The translations under genes and the position numbers were made by a program. Positions 10,017 to 19,227 of a DNA stretch of 49,768 bases are shown here, one piece after another (position 1 is the first letter of the stretch; each line of letters starts with the position of its first letter). Source of the DNA: Spirochaetales bacterium. Lineage in GTDB: Bacteria > Spirochaetota > Spirochaetia > JAFGDJ01. Below the pieces are notes generated by a model, which had not been told where the DNA came from, searched no databases, and saw only the letters and a program-made list of their open reading frames with translations. The stretch covers positions 1 to 49,768 of the forward strand of contig JAFGDJ010000077.1 in assembly GCA_016932135.1 (NCBI GenBank), read 5' to 3'.

Positions 10017-11144
10017 ATGAAAAAACTTGTAGAAGAGTCCCTGGCCTATGCCATCGGTCAGTACGAAAAGATGATTGAGTCGATGAAGGCATATCGCGTC
10101 AGGTTTCCCCGGTCATGGGAAAACGGCCGGCTCAGAACCGCCGGCTCCTGGTGGTGGACCGCCGGTTTTTATCCCGCGAGTTTATGGCTGTTGTATGAGT
10201 ACAGCGGTGAGGCCTTTTTCCGGAAGGAAGCCCGCAGGCGGAGCAACTTGATGAAGATCCAGCGCTGGAACCGATTTACCCATGACCTGGGCTTTATGCT
10301 CTTTCTCCCATTAGGCGCTGCCTATCGTATCGAGGGGGATCCCGGCGATTCCCTGGTGCTCCTGGGGGGTGCTAAAACCCTTGTATCCCGCTATAAACCG
10401 GAGGTGGGACTTATCAGATCCTGGGATCATGGAAAATGGAAATATCCCGTGATTATCGATAACATGATGAACCTGAATTACCTGTTCTGGGCTTCGGAGT
10501 TCAGCGGTAATGAGTTTTTCAGAACCGTTGCCACCAGCCACGCAGACCATACGATAAAGAATCATTTTCGAAGCGACGGCAGTACGTATCATGTGGTTGA
10601 TTATGATCCCCGGACAGGTGAGGTCCGGTCACAGGGAACATGTCAGGGATACTCGGATGATTCCGTATGGAGTCGAGGTCAGGGATGGGCTGTGTACGGG
10701 TTTACGGAAATGTACCGCCATACGAAGAATCGGACATATCTCCGGCAGGCCTGTACTGCCGCAGATTTTATTGTACATCATCCTGATTTCCCCGCCGATG
10801 GAATACCTTATTGGGATTTTAACGATCCCGGTATTCCGGAAGCCTACCGGGATGTTTCAGCCGCAACGATTCTGGCGTCGGGACTTCTCGAACTGAAGGA
10901 TTATGTCGGTGAGATAGAGGCTGAGACATATCTGTCGGTGGTGGACAGGATACTGAAAAGTCTTTCGGGGACGGAGTACAAATCACCGAAGAAGGAAACC
11001 GGCAGTTTTATTCTTGGTGGCAGTGTGGGCAATCTTCCGTCAAAGGATGAAGTCGATGTGCCGTTGAGTTACGCGGACTATTATTATATCGAAGCCTTAT
11101 TGCGGCGCCTGAAACTGGCGGAAAAAACGGAAAAGGAACAATAA
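10017..11144 (+). CDS. Glycoside hydrolase family 88 (unsaturated glucuronyl hydrolase-like)
   Basis: THDLGFMLFLP, IIDNMMNLNYLFWAS and DDSVWSRGQGWAVYGFTEMYR motifs; the Asp residues match the two catalytic Asp positions of UGL. Start chosen after RBS AAGGGAG (ORF from 9999). Confidence 0.85.
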   Translation: MKKLVEESLAYAIGQYEKMIESMKAYRVRFPRSWENGRLRTAGSWWWTAGFYPASLWLLYEYSGEAFFRKEARRRSNLMKIQRWNRFTHDLGFMLFLPLGAAYRIEGDPGDSLVLLGGAKTLVSRYKPEVGLIRSWDHGKWKYPVIIDNMMNLNYLFWASEFSGNEFFRTVATSHADHTIKNHFRSDGSTYHVVDYDPRTGEVRSQGTCQGYSDDSVWSRGQGWAVYGFTEMYRHTKNRTYLRQACTAADFIVHHPDFPADGIPYWDFNDPGIPEAYRDVSAATILASGLLELKDYVGEIEAETYLSVVDRILKSLSGTEYKSPKKETGSFILGGSVGNLPSKDEVDVPLSYADYYYIEALLRRLKLAEKTEKEQ

Positions 11145-11145
11145 A

Positions 11146-12360
11146 TTGGTGCAGGAACCTGCAGAAGATCATATTATTTCGACTTCCTCTCAAGAGGGAA
11201 AGGAAGATCGGCGATTCTGGCTTCAAACCCTCTGTTTCATTGCGGAACCGGTTTTGGAGGCGTTAAGCCGGGGTGAACTTAAGGAACGGATGCCGGTCGA
11301 ATGTGTCCGCAGACCTGGGTACGGAGACAGAAAGAAGGTTTCCCATCTGGAGGCTTTCGGTCGTCTGATGGCAGGCATGGCTCCATGGCTTGAACTGGGC
11401 GCTTTAAAGGCGGATCCTCTGGAAGATCCGGCGGAGACCTTGACGAGAATTCGTTTCACCGAACTGTATCAGAAAGCTGTAACCCGGGCAGTGGATCCCC
11501 ATTCTCCCGATTTCATGAATTTCTGCAGATATAAGCAACCCCTGGTCGACACGGCCTATCTCGCGCAGGCTCTTATCAGGGCTCCCGAAATTCTGTACCG
11601 TTCCCTCCCCGGGGAAACTCAGAGGCAGCTGATAGATGCCCTGAGGTCTTCCAGGAGAATCATACCATGGAAGAACAATTGGCTGCTTTTCTCAGCGATG
11701 GTCGAGGCGGCCCTGTTCAAGTATACCGGGACGTGCGATATGAAGCCGGTGAAGTATGCCTTAAAAAAACTTTCCCAGTGGTACGTCGGGGACGGCACCT
11801 ATGGTGACGGGTCCGAATTCCATTGGGACTATTACAATAGTTTTGTGATTCATCCCATGCTTCTGGACATTACCCGGGTATTTAAAGGCAACCCCCTGCT
11901 TCCGCTGCAGTATCAGAAAGTACTCCGCCGGGCAAAGCGTTATTGCGTTGTTATGGAACGGCTGATATCCCCGGAGGGAACCTTTCCACCCATCGGCCGT
12001 TCCTTGCCGTACCGATTCGGGGCGTTTCATCTGCCGGCACAGCTTGCCCTGGGGAACGAACTTCCCGATGAAATATCTCCACCTCAACTCCGATCAGCCC
12101 TTACCGCGGTAATACGTCGAATCATGGAGGCTCCGGAAACCTTTGATGAATCGGGATGGCTTCGTGTCGGGTTCTATGGTTCCGGTCCGGAATTAGCGGA
12201 GCCCTATCTGTCTACCGGCAGCATGTACCTCTGTTCGGTCGGGCTGTTGCCCCTGGGATTGGGAGCCTCCGATCCGTTCTGGTCTCTGCCGGGAGAACCC
12301 TGGACCTCAAAGAAACTCTGGTCAGGCCGAAAGATCGGCAGAGACAAGGCGTTAAAATAG
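11146..12360 (+). CDS. DUF2264-domain protein (GH154-like, putative beta-glucuronidase)
   Basis: DUF2264-like motifs NNWLLFSAMVEAALF, YGDGSEFHWDYYNSFVIHPMLLDI and DPFWSLPGEPWTSKKLWSG; in the same operon as GH88 and GH127. ORF begins directly after the GH88 stop; start codon non-ATG. Confidence 0.75.
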   Translation: MVQEPAEDHIISTSSQEGKEDRRFWLQTLCFIAEPVLEALSRGELKERMPVECVRRPGYGDRKKVSHLEAFGRLMAGMAPWLELGALKADPLEDPAETLTRIRFTELYQKAVTRAVDPHSPDFMNFCRYKQPLVDTAYLAQALIRAPEILYRSLPGETQRQLIDALRSSRRIIPWKNNWLLFSAMVEAALFKYTGTCDMKPVKYALKKLSQWYVGDGTYGDGSEFHWDYYNSFVIHPMLLDITRVFKGNPLLPLQYQKVLRRAKRYCVVMERLISPEGTFPPIGRSLPYRFGAFHLPAQLALGNELPDEISPPQLRSALTAVIRRIMEAPETFDESGWLRVGFYGSGPELAEPYLSTGSMYLCSVGLLPLGLGASDPFWSLPGEPWTSKKLWSGRKIGRDKALK

Positions 12361-12416
12361 AGAATGAGGGCGCGGGAAAATTCTTCCGCTTACTGTATTA
12401 CGACCTGGTTTCGAAG

Positions 12417-13358
12417 CTAGTCTGTCCTGACAATTTCCCCATCCGCCAGTAACTTGATCAAAAGGGATGACAGCATCCGGTTTTTCTCTTCGGCACGCAG
12501 CTGCCGGGAAATGTCATCTTTAACGTCTTCATAGAGAGCAACAGTCTCCGCCCTCCGGTCCGTGACTCTGAGGATGCGATAGTTGCCGTCAGTTCCCCGA
12601 AAGGGCTCGCTTGTATCTCCCGTCTCCAGGGATTCTACGATTTCCCGGGTGGCCGCGGGCAACGATTCGATCGCGTAGTACCCCAGGTCCCCGCCTTTAC
12701 TGCTGCTTACCGATATCGAACAATCGGCAGCTAATCTCTCGAAGGATTCTCCCCGTTCCAGCTTCCCATAGACCGTTTCGATCTCCTCCTTGTCTCTTAC
12801 CACAATCTCGCTGATGCGGTACAGCGCCGGTTCGGAGAATTCGGATATGTTGTCCCTGTAGATGGATCTGCACGCCGCCTCCGTAACCCGGAACCCTTCC
12901 TCTTCCAGCAGCATGTCGGTGAGCCTGTCTATCAGGAGTGAATTGTGAATCTCCTCCTTCAGCCTGTCCGGGCTGGTACCGCTGTCTTCAAGAAACCGGA
13001 AAAATGCCGTTTCATCTTCAAACCGGTTTTTAAGAATTTCAAGGTGAATATCGATGCTGTGCTTTTCGACCGTGATCTCCCGTCTTTCGCATTCCTGGAG
13101 GAGGAGACGGGTATGTATCATGGTCTGGATAACCCGTTCACGCAGGGCTTCGAAGTCGCTGTAGTCCAGTGGCGTCCGGCTGCGGCTTCCACTCAGCATG
13201 GCCTGTTCCTCGAGCTGCCGCAGCTGATAGTACAGTTCCTGTTCGTAGATCGGTTCTCCGTTCACCAGGGCTATGACTGAAGCTTCGTCGGCGTCGGAGA
13301 AGAGCATCCCCTGGGGAGTGAGAAGAAGGAGTAAACAGAGAATTATCACACGCAGCAT
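12417..13358 (-). CDS. SurA/PrsA-like parvulin peptidyl-prolyl isomerase
   Basis: Signal peptide, SurA_N-like segment (ALVNGEPIYEQELYYQLRQLEEQ), parvulin-type YRISEIVV..SFERLAADCSISVSSSKGGDLGYYAIESLPAA. Confidence 0.85.
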   Translation of the reverse strand: MLRVIILCLLLLLTPQGMLFSDADEASVIALVNGEPIYEQELYYQLRQLEEQAMLSGSRSRTPLDYSDFEALRERVIQTMIHTRLLLQECERREITVEKHSIDIHLEILKNRFEDETAFFRFLEDSGTSPDRLKEEIHNSLLIDRLTDMLLEEEGFRVTEAACRSIYRDNISEFSEPALYRISEIVVRDKEEIETVYGKLERGESFERLAADCSISVSSSKGGDLGYYAIESLPAATREIVESLETGDTSEPFRGTDGNYRILRVTDRRAETVALYEDVKDDISRQLRAEEKNRMLSSLLIKLLADGEIVRTD

Positions 13359-13564
13359 AGCGCCTCCCGGTGTAGGGTGTTTGTTATCCTACCGGGCAAA
13401 ATTCAAACCGTCAAGAAAAACCTTGCGACGACCCGGCTTTCAAGAAAAAACCGACAGGTCTTTCGGTAAAAACGAACAGGGGACTCTTTCCGCAGGGATT
13501 CGGGAAATTCGCAACTGCCTTCCCGGTATAGAGTTATATAAAATAAATGTTTCACCTTCACGGT

Positions 13565-13580
13565 TGGAACACATATTGCA
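13565..13580 (+). promoter_or_regulatory. Predicted sigma-54 (-24/-12) promoter
   Basis: TGGAACACATATTGCA versus consensus TGGCACRNNNNTTGCW: 1 mismatch outside the N positions, exact GG-to-GC spacing of 12; about 37 bp upstream of the ATG at 13617. Confidence 0.75.
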
Positions 13581-13616
13581 TATAGAGTTGCATAATCATT
13601 TTCTAAGGAGTGCGTT

Positions 13617-14255
13617 ATGGCTGTACACGATATCAAACTGGAGCGTCTGCGCGATATAAGCATGAAGGAGTTTTCCAAGTTCGGGAGAATCATCGGAAGG
13701 GATGAGGATACCGAAGAAGGAAAATACAACCTGCATCCCATCGACGCTAAAGCCGCTGTCGACAATGACATGATTAAAGCCTATTGGGATCTTCTTCCCT
13801 TCGAGGTAACGGACCAGGAAAGGTTTTCCATGGGGATGCTTTTCCTGAAATCCAAGAAACCCGGCGAGCCCATCGACTGGACCGAATGTCACCGTCAGAC
13901 TTACGAATTTTTCTTCCCCCTGGGCGGCAAGCAGCTCGTCTTCATCCTCTGTCCCCCCATGGAAGAGCCCGATCCGGCTCAAACCAGGGCGTTTCTTGTC
14001 GGTCCCGACGAAGGTGTTCTTCTCGATAAGGGAACCTGGCACTATCCTCCCTTCGCTGTTAACGGCATCACACCATGTCTGATGCCCAGATATGGTAAGC
14101 TCGCGCCCCGGAAAGGAAAAGTTACGACTGCTTATGGTCGGGACTGGCCCACCGAAGGACCTGGATGGATAGAAGGTACACTTCACGCGTTGGATACCAT
14201 CTTTTACGGGGGCGAACATACCGACGACGAATATAACATTCGGGTTGTCTTTTAA
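13617..14255 (+). CDS. AllA-like (ureidoglycolate lyase-like) cupin protein
   Basis: CHRQTYEFFFPLGGKQLVFILCPP...TRAFLVGPDEGVLLDKGTWHYPPFAV resembles AllA-superfamily core motifs; RBS aaggag. Confidence 0.7.
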   Translation: MAVHDIKLERLRDISMKEFSKFGRIIGRDEDTEEGKYNLHPIDAKAAVDNDMIKAYWDLLPFEVTDQERFSMGMLFLKSKKPGEPIDWTECHRQTYEFFFPLGGKQLVFILCPPMEEPDPAQTRAFLVGPDEGVLLDKGTWHYPPFAVNGITPCLMPRYGKLAPRKGKVTTAYGRDWPTEGPGWIEGTLHALDTIFYGGEHTDDEYNIRVVF

Positions 14256-14304
14256 TTACGGCGTGTAAAAACGAAACGTACATAAACCATAAGGAGGCTT
14301 ACTA

Positions 14305-15618
14305 ATGTACGAAAAGAAGTCCAAAATCTTTTTTCTTTTCATTGCGTGTGTCTTGATTGTTTCAGGACCGTCTCTGTTTGCCGGTGGTGAACAAGAGGCT
14401 GAGGCTGCGGAAGGACCGGAACAAATGGTTACTACGTATGCAACCATGGCGAACGATTTCTTCCTCACGTTTGATCAGGGGGCAAGAGAAGCTGTGGAAG
14501 CTCTCGGTAATGAGTATATTGCAGCGACCGACGACAGAAAGCCGGAAAAGTTCATCTCCAGTATGTCATCCTACGCCGCTGCCGGCGTAACCATGATGTC
14601 CGGTTATTCACCGACAATAGGTTCGGTTGTAGAGGCAACAAAACTTGTAAACAGGGAAAAGGTCTATTATTCCAATGTTCTCGAGATTGCCGACTGGTGG
14701 ACACCCCTGGATGCCGGACCCTACTGGGGTATGTTTCACTTTCCCGATGCCCGGGCGATCGGCCTGCAGGGTGGTGAAGTAATGGCTGAAGCCCTCGGCG
14801 GTGAAGGAAAGACCTTGTTGCTTCTTGGTTTCCCCGGTTCTAAAGCCGGTAACGACAGGGGCCTTGGATTCAAGCAGACCCTGGAAAAGTACCCCGGCAT
14901 GGAAATTCTTGCTGAAGAATACGGCGATTTCGTCCGTGACAAGGGCTACAAGATTACCGCCGACTGGATTATCAAATACGGTGACGAGATTAGCGGTATT
15001 TATTGTACCAACACCAGCATGGCTGTCGGCGCTGCCGTTGCCTGTAAAGAAGCCGGTATGAAGGACGTGATCATCATCGGAACCGATGCCAACAAGGAAA
15101 ACATGGATTATCTCAAGGATGGAAGCATCTACGCTATCTGCGGTATCTATGGACCTTGGCTTGCAGGACACGCTGCGGTTGTAGCTTATGACCTGCGCCA
15201 CGGCTGGGAGCCGACGGTTGCCGAAACCATGATGTCTACCGGTTTTATTCTTCTTACCGAGGACAACTGTCAGTGGTATATCGATACCTTCTGCGGCGAT
15301 AAACTGCCCTACGACTGGAAAAAGATGTCCAGGACACTCAATCCTGACAACTGGGATCCGCAGAACCTGATGATACCGATTTATCCTCCCACTTTTACAA
15401 ACTGGGAATTCGTAGAGAAACCAAAGGGATATGAAGTCCCGGAGGAGTATACCGAAGCGTTGGAAGCTGGCCAGTATGATGAAATACGTGATTTGTATCG
15501 AGCACACTTTGTGGATCATACGGTCATTCCTCCCAGTGCATCGGCTCCTTACGATAAAGTCTACTGCTCCGACAATACATCCGGAGGGGCAGCAGTAGTT
15601 TCTACCATTTCGAAATAA
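14305..15618 (+). CDS. Sugar ABC transporter substrate-binding protein (RbsB-like, type 1 periplasmic fold)
   Basis: Signal peptide; GEVMAEALGGEGKTLLLLGFPGSKAGNDRGLGFKQTLEKYPGMEILAE; ISGIYCTNTSMAVGAAVACKEAGMKDVIIIGTDA; followed by two RbsC-like permeases and an RbsA-like ATPase. Confidence 0.88.
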   Translation: MYEKKSKIFFLFIACVLIVSGPSLFAGGEQEAEAAEGPEQMVTTYATMANDFFLTFDQGAREAVEALGNEYIAATDDRKPEKFISSMSSYAAAGVTMMSGYSPTIGSVVEATKLVNREKVYYSNVLEIADWWTPLDAGPYWGMFHFPDARAIGLQGGEVMAEALGGEGKTLLLLGFPGSKAGNDRGLGFKQTLEKYPGMEILAEEYGDFVRDKGYKITADWIIKYGDEISGIYCTNTSMAVGAAVACKEAGMKDVIIIGTDANKENMDYLKDGSIYAICGIYGPWLAGHAAVVAYDLRHGWEPTVAETMMSTGFILLTEDNCQWYIDTFCGDKLPYDWKKMSRTLNPDNWDPQNLMIPIYPPTFTNWEFVEKPKGYEVPEEYTEALEAGQYDEIRDLYRAHFVDHTVIPPSASAPYDKVYCSDNTSGGAAVVSTISK

Positions 15619-15630
15619 CGCACAATCTGT

Positions 15631-15659
15631 ATGGGTGGGTGCCTTGTGTATCCACCCAT
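15631..15659 (+). other. Intercistronic stem-loop between binding-protein and permease genes
   Basis: ATGGGTGG (15631-15638) pairs with CCACCCAT (15652-15659), 8-bp perfect stem, 13-nt loop, 12 bp after the binding-protein stop. Confidence 0.65.
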
Positions 15660-15687
15660 GCTTTTCTGTGCGGGGAAGGATACAAGA

Positions 15688-16662
15688 GTGGCATCCATAA
15701 CGCCCTTTCAACCAAAGAAGATACAACTTGAAACCTTTGTAAGGTATGTTCCGCTGTTATTGATACTCCTGTTGTTCATTATTTTTTCTTTAACATCCAC
15801 TGCTTTTATAAAATTCCGTAATTTAGTTGAGATCCTGCAGCTTTCATCCATTTATCTGTTGTTGGCTGCCGGAGAGACCTTCCCGGTTCTTATGGGCAGT
15901 ATCGACCTTTCAATCGGCGGTATTATTGTAGCGTCAGGCGTGATAGCGGCTACAATTGCTCCCTATGGCGGAATCGGGACCGTTGTGCTGATCCTGGTTA
16001 TAGCCCTTTTGCTCGGGATGCTGAACGGATTGATTGTAGCTTTTTTAAAGCTGCCTTCTTTTATTGTGACCCTGGCAACATGGTTTATCTATGCCGGTAT
16101 AGCAATAGCTCTTACCGAAGGGTACAACATAAATATCAGAAGCAACCAGTTCAGCAACATTTCAAACGGCAGGTTTATTCCCGGTATACCAAATCTGATT
16201 CTCTGGGCTCTTCTCATATATTTCCTCTTTGTGTTTTTAAGTGAAAAAACAAAAATGGGTCGTTATATCTTTGCCATTGGCGGGAAAGAAGATGTGGCTG
16301 CCCGAATGGGTATAAATGTAGGCAAATATAAAATAATTGCTTTCAGCATCTGTGGGCTTCTGGTTGGAGCGGGAACACTTCTGCTTTCATCACGATTGGG
16401 AATGGCTTCGGCCCGTCTTGGTTCTTCGTACCTTTTTAACGCTCTTATCGCGGTTGTTCTGGGGGGGACTGCCCTGTCCGGAGGAGTCGGGGGGGTGCGA
16501 AAAACAATTCTGGGCGTTTTGATTATTACAATGATGGAAAATGGAATGAATCTTTCCGGAGTGGATATACGAGTGCAGTATATCGTAAAAGCGGCGATCC
16601 TCATCGCCGGGGTCTATGTCATATCTATTCCGGACAGATCCAAGCAGACCATCATGAAATAG
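15688..16662 (+). CDS. Sugar ABC transporter permease (RbsC-like)
   Basis: VLMGSIDLSIGGIIVASGVIAA and VVLGGTALSGGVGGVRKTILGVLI motifs. Start revised to in-frame GTG at 15688 with RBS ggggaagg; the ORF-track ATG at 15631 lies inside a hairpin. Confidence 0.88.
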   Translation: MASITPFQPKKIQLETFVRYVPLLLILLLFIIFSLTSTAFIKFRNLVEILQLSSIYLLLAAGETFPVLMGSIDLSIGGIIVASGVIAATIAPYGGIGTVVLILVIALLLGMLNGLIVAFLKLPSFIVTLATWFIYAGIAIALTEGYNINIRSNQFSNISNGRFIPGIPNLILWALLIYFLFVFLSEKTKMGRYIFAIGGKEDVAARMGINVGKYKIIAFSICGLLVGAGTLLLSSRLGMASARLGSSYLFNALIAVVLGGTALSGGVGGVRKTILGVLIITMMENGMNLSGVDIRVQYIVKAAILIAGVYVISIPDRSKQTIMK

Positions 16663-16684
16663 AGTAAAGAAGAAAGGCGTTGAC

Positions 16685-17635
16685 ATGGCATCGACATCAA
16701 ATACAAATAACAGGTTAGTTAAGTATCTGCCGTTTATTCTGCTGATCGCAGTCAGTGTATTCTTCGGAATATTGTACCCTACATTCTTCTCGATTAAGAA
16801 TGTGTTTAATCTCATAAGGCAAATGTCATTCCTGATGATCGTATCCATGGGAATGACATTTATTATTCTTATGGGAAGCATTGATGCTTCGGTAGGGGCG
16901 AATGTCACCTTCTCCGGGGTTATCGCTGCACTGCTTGGTCCTGTATTCGGCGTCTGGGCTGTTCTGTTCGGTGTTCTTGCCGGAGCGCTGGTCGGGCTCC
17001 TGAACGGCGCCTTAGTCATTAAGGTTAAAGTACCTTCATTTCTGGTTACCCTGGCAATAATGGGGGCCCTCGATGGCGCGGCATTGCTGCTCATGAATAG
17101 TTCTCCCATAAATATACATGATGAAGGTCTTTTGAATTTTTCGAACGGAACACTTCTCGGAAATTTTCCGAATGTCTGCTTAATACCAATTATTATTGTT
17201 CTTGTCAGCTACTTTATTATTTCCCAAACCGCTTTCGGAAGATCACTGTATGCCATCGGCGGAAACGAACAGGCGACACTTTACTCGGGGATAAACGTCC
17301 GGTTCATGCAGCTTATTGCGTTTGTGATTTCCGGGGCAACAGCCGGACTTGCCGGGTGTCTCCAGGCGTCCATGTTTGAAGCTGCATGTCCTTATATGGG
17401 AGAAGATATCCTTATGAATGCCATAGCGGCGGTGGTTATCGGCGGTACGCAGCTTAGCGGGGGTGTCGGAGGCCCGTTGCGGACCGTCTTCGGAGTAGTC
17501 CTTATAGCGGTGATATCAAGTGGAATGAATTTCATGGGTCTTGAGCCGGCAACGCGACAGATTGTTACCGGCATTATTATGATTCTTGCCGTTTCTGTGA
17601 ACATTGATCGTTCCAAGATGGCTTATGTGAAATAA
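16685..17635 (+). CDS. Sugar ABC transporter permease (RbsC-like)
   Basis: FIILMGSIDASVGANVTFSGVIAA and AVVIGGTQLSGGVGGPLRTVFGVVLI motifs; paralogous to the preceding permease. Confidence 0.9.
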   Translation: MASTSNTNNRLVKYLPFILLIAVSVFFGILYPTFFSIKNVFNLIRQMSFLMIVSMGMTFIILMGSIDASVGANVTFSGVIAALLGPVFGVWAVLFGVLAGALVGLLNGALVIKVKVPSFLVTLAIMGALDGAALLLMNSSPINIHDEGLLNFSNGTLLGNFPNVCLIPIIIVLVSYFIISQTAFGRSLYAIGGNEQATLYSGINVRFMQLIAFVISGATAGLAGCLQASMFEAACPYMGEDILMNAIAAVVIGGTQLSGGVGGPLRTVFGVVLIAVISSGMNFMGLEPATRQIVTGIIMILAVSVNIDRSKMAYVK

Positions 17636-17663
17636 CAGAGGGACAGGATCGGAGCACCATATC

Positions 17664-19196
17664 ATGAGTAACAAAGGTGAAATATTTTTTGAGATTGAGA
17701 ATGTCAGTAAACAATTCCCGGGTGTACAAGCCCTGGAGAATGTAGACATTAAGATTAAGAAGAATGAAATTCTCGGGCTTGCAGGGGAGAATGGAGCAGG
17801 CAAATCCACGATGATGAAAATAATCGCCGGAGTCTATTACCGGGATAACGGGTACATGCGCTTCAACGGCGAAGACTATAACCCGAAGAATTATCGGGAA
17901 GCCACCTCCATGGGAATATCAATGGTTTTTCAGGAACAGAACCTGGTCCCAAACCTCTTTGGATATGAGAACATATTTTTATCCCATGAGGAACATTTTA
18001 TCGGTAAAAACCGGGTGTTGAATAAAAAGAAGATGATCGAAAGGACACATCATCATTTCGATCAATTCGGTCTTGACGCCAATCCGACAAAACCGGTCGC
18101 ATCCTATTCTTTTCATCAGCGGCAGCTGTTGGAAATTCTTCGCGCTTTCATTATTTCCGAATTGTATGGAATAGATTCACCCCTGATACTTCTGGACGAA
18201 CCAACCGCGGCATTATCGGAAAAAGAAAGGGAACTCCTTTTCTCAAAAATAGCTGAATACTCGAGCCGTGCGACTTTCTGTCTTATTTCTCACCGGCTTT
18301 CGGAAATGATGACTCATTGCGACAGAATTGTCGTGTTGAAAGACGGAAGGAACGCCGGAGAAGTTGATCCCAGGGAAGCCTCGGTAAAAGACCTGCACTC
18401 AATGATGGTCGGAAGGGAGTTCAGCGGTGACACGTACCAGGTATCTGTCCAGAAAGACGAGCTCTCTGAAAAAAACGCCTTGGCGGTCGAGAATCTGAAT
18501 CATGCCGGACGGTATGAGGATGTTTCCTTTTCACTCAAGCGGGGAGAGATCCTGGGAATCGGGGGACTTGTTGGATGCGGGAAAAAGGAACTGGGTAAGG
18601 ATGTTTACGGGATTGAAGAATTCGATTCGGGGAGGGTCTATGTCGGTGACAGTCCCGTTGATAAAGTGACGATTCCGAGCATGGTTAAACGAAAGATTGG
18701 ATATATACCGGCCGAACGGAAGGGCTTTGGAATTATCGAATACCTCCCCGTGGGCTGGAACCTGACGCTTCCCAGTATTTTTATACTAAAGAGCCGTATC
18801 GGAACCCTGAGTAAGGAAAAAGAAAAGAGGATGATCGAAAAGTATATTGATGAATTCAGTATAAAGGCAAAGGCGGGGGATATGTGTTTTTCCCTGAGCG
18901 GCGGAAATCAGCAGAAGGTCGTCCTCGCCAAGTGGATTGCCCGAAAGCTGGATATCCTCATTTTGGATAATCCCACCCGGGGAATAGATGTGGGTGCAAA
19001 GGAAGAGATCTATTCCCTCATGCGGGCCATTGTCAGGGAGGGTGTTTCTATCATTATGATTACCGATGACCTCCTGGAGCTCATCGGGCTCAGCAACAGG
19101 ATTATCATTATGAAGGAAGGGAAGATCACAAATCAGCGGGAAGCCGGTAAAGACAATAAGCCGACAGAAAAAGAACTGGTTCAGTATATGGTCTAA
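17664..19196 (+). CDS. Sugar ABC transporter ATP-binding protein (RbsA/MglA-like, duplicated NBD)
   Basis: Walker A GENGAGKSTMMK, LLDEPTAALS, second-domain LSGGNQQKVVLAKWIARKLDILILDNPTRGIDVGAKEEIY. Confidence 0.94.
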   Translation: MSNKGEIFFEIENVSKQFPGVQALENVDIKIKKNEILGLAGENGAGKSTMMKIIAGVYYRDNGYMRFNGEDYNPKNYREATSMGISMVFQEQNLVPNLFGYENIFLSHEEHFIGKNRVLNKKKMIERTHHHFDQFGLDANPTKPVASYSFHQRQLLEILRAFIISELYGIDSPLILLDEPTAALSEKERELLFSKIAEYSSRATFCLISHRLSEMMTHCDRIVVLKDGRNAGEVDPREASVKDLHSMMVGREFSGDTYQVSVQKDELSEKNALAVENLNHAGRYEDVSFSLKRGEILGIGGLVGCGKKELGKDVYGIEEFDSGRVYVGDSPVDKVTIPSMVKRKIGYIPAERKGFGIIEYLPVGWNLTLPSIFILKSRIGTLSKEKEKRMIEKYIDEFSIKAKAGDMCFSLSGGNQQKVVLAKWIARKLDILILDNPTRGIDVGAKEEIYSLMRAIVREGVSIIMITDDLLELIGLSNRIIIMKEGKITNQREAGKDNKPTEKELVQYMV

Positions 19197-19227
19197 GGGG
19201 AAACATAATTTAGAAGGAAGGACAGGT

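Noticed and set aside
12156-12452. 98-aa ORF overlapping the end of the DUF2264 gene, initially suspected frameshift continuation
   Set aside because: The DUF2264 ORF ends with a typical family C-terminus (DPFWSLPGEPWTSKKLWSG), so no frameshift is needed.
13596-14219. 207-aa minus-strand ORF opposite the AllA-like cupin
   Set aside because: Antisense shadow of a conserved gene; no domain or RBS support.
14608-15726. 372-aa minus-strand ORF opposite the ABC binding protein
   Set aside because: Long but antisense to a conserved gene, rich in His/Cys/Arg as expected from codon-shadow translation, no domain recognised.
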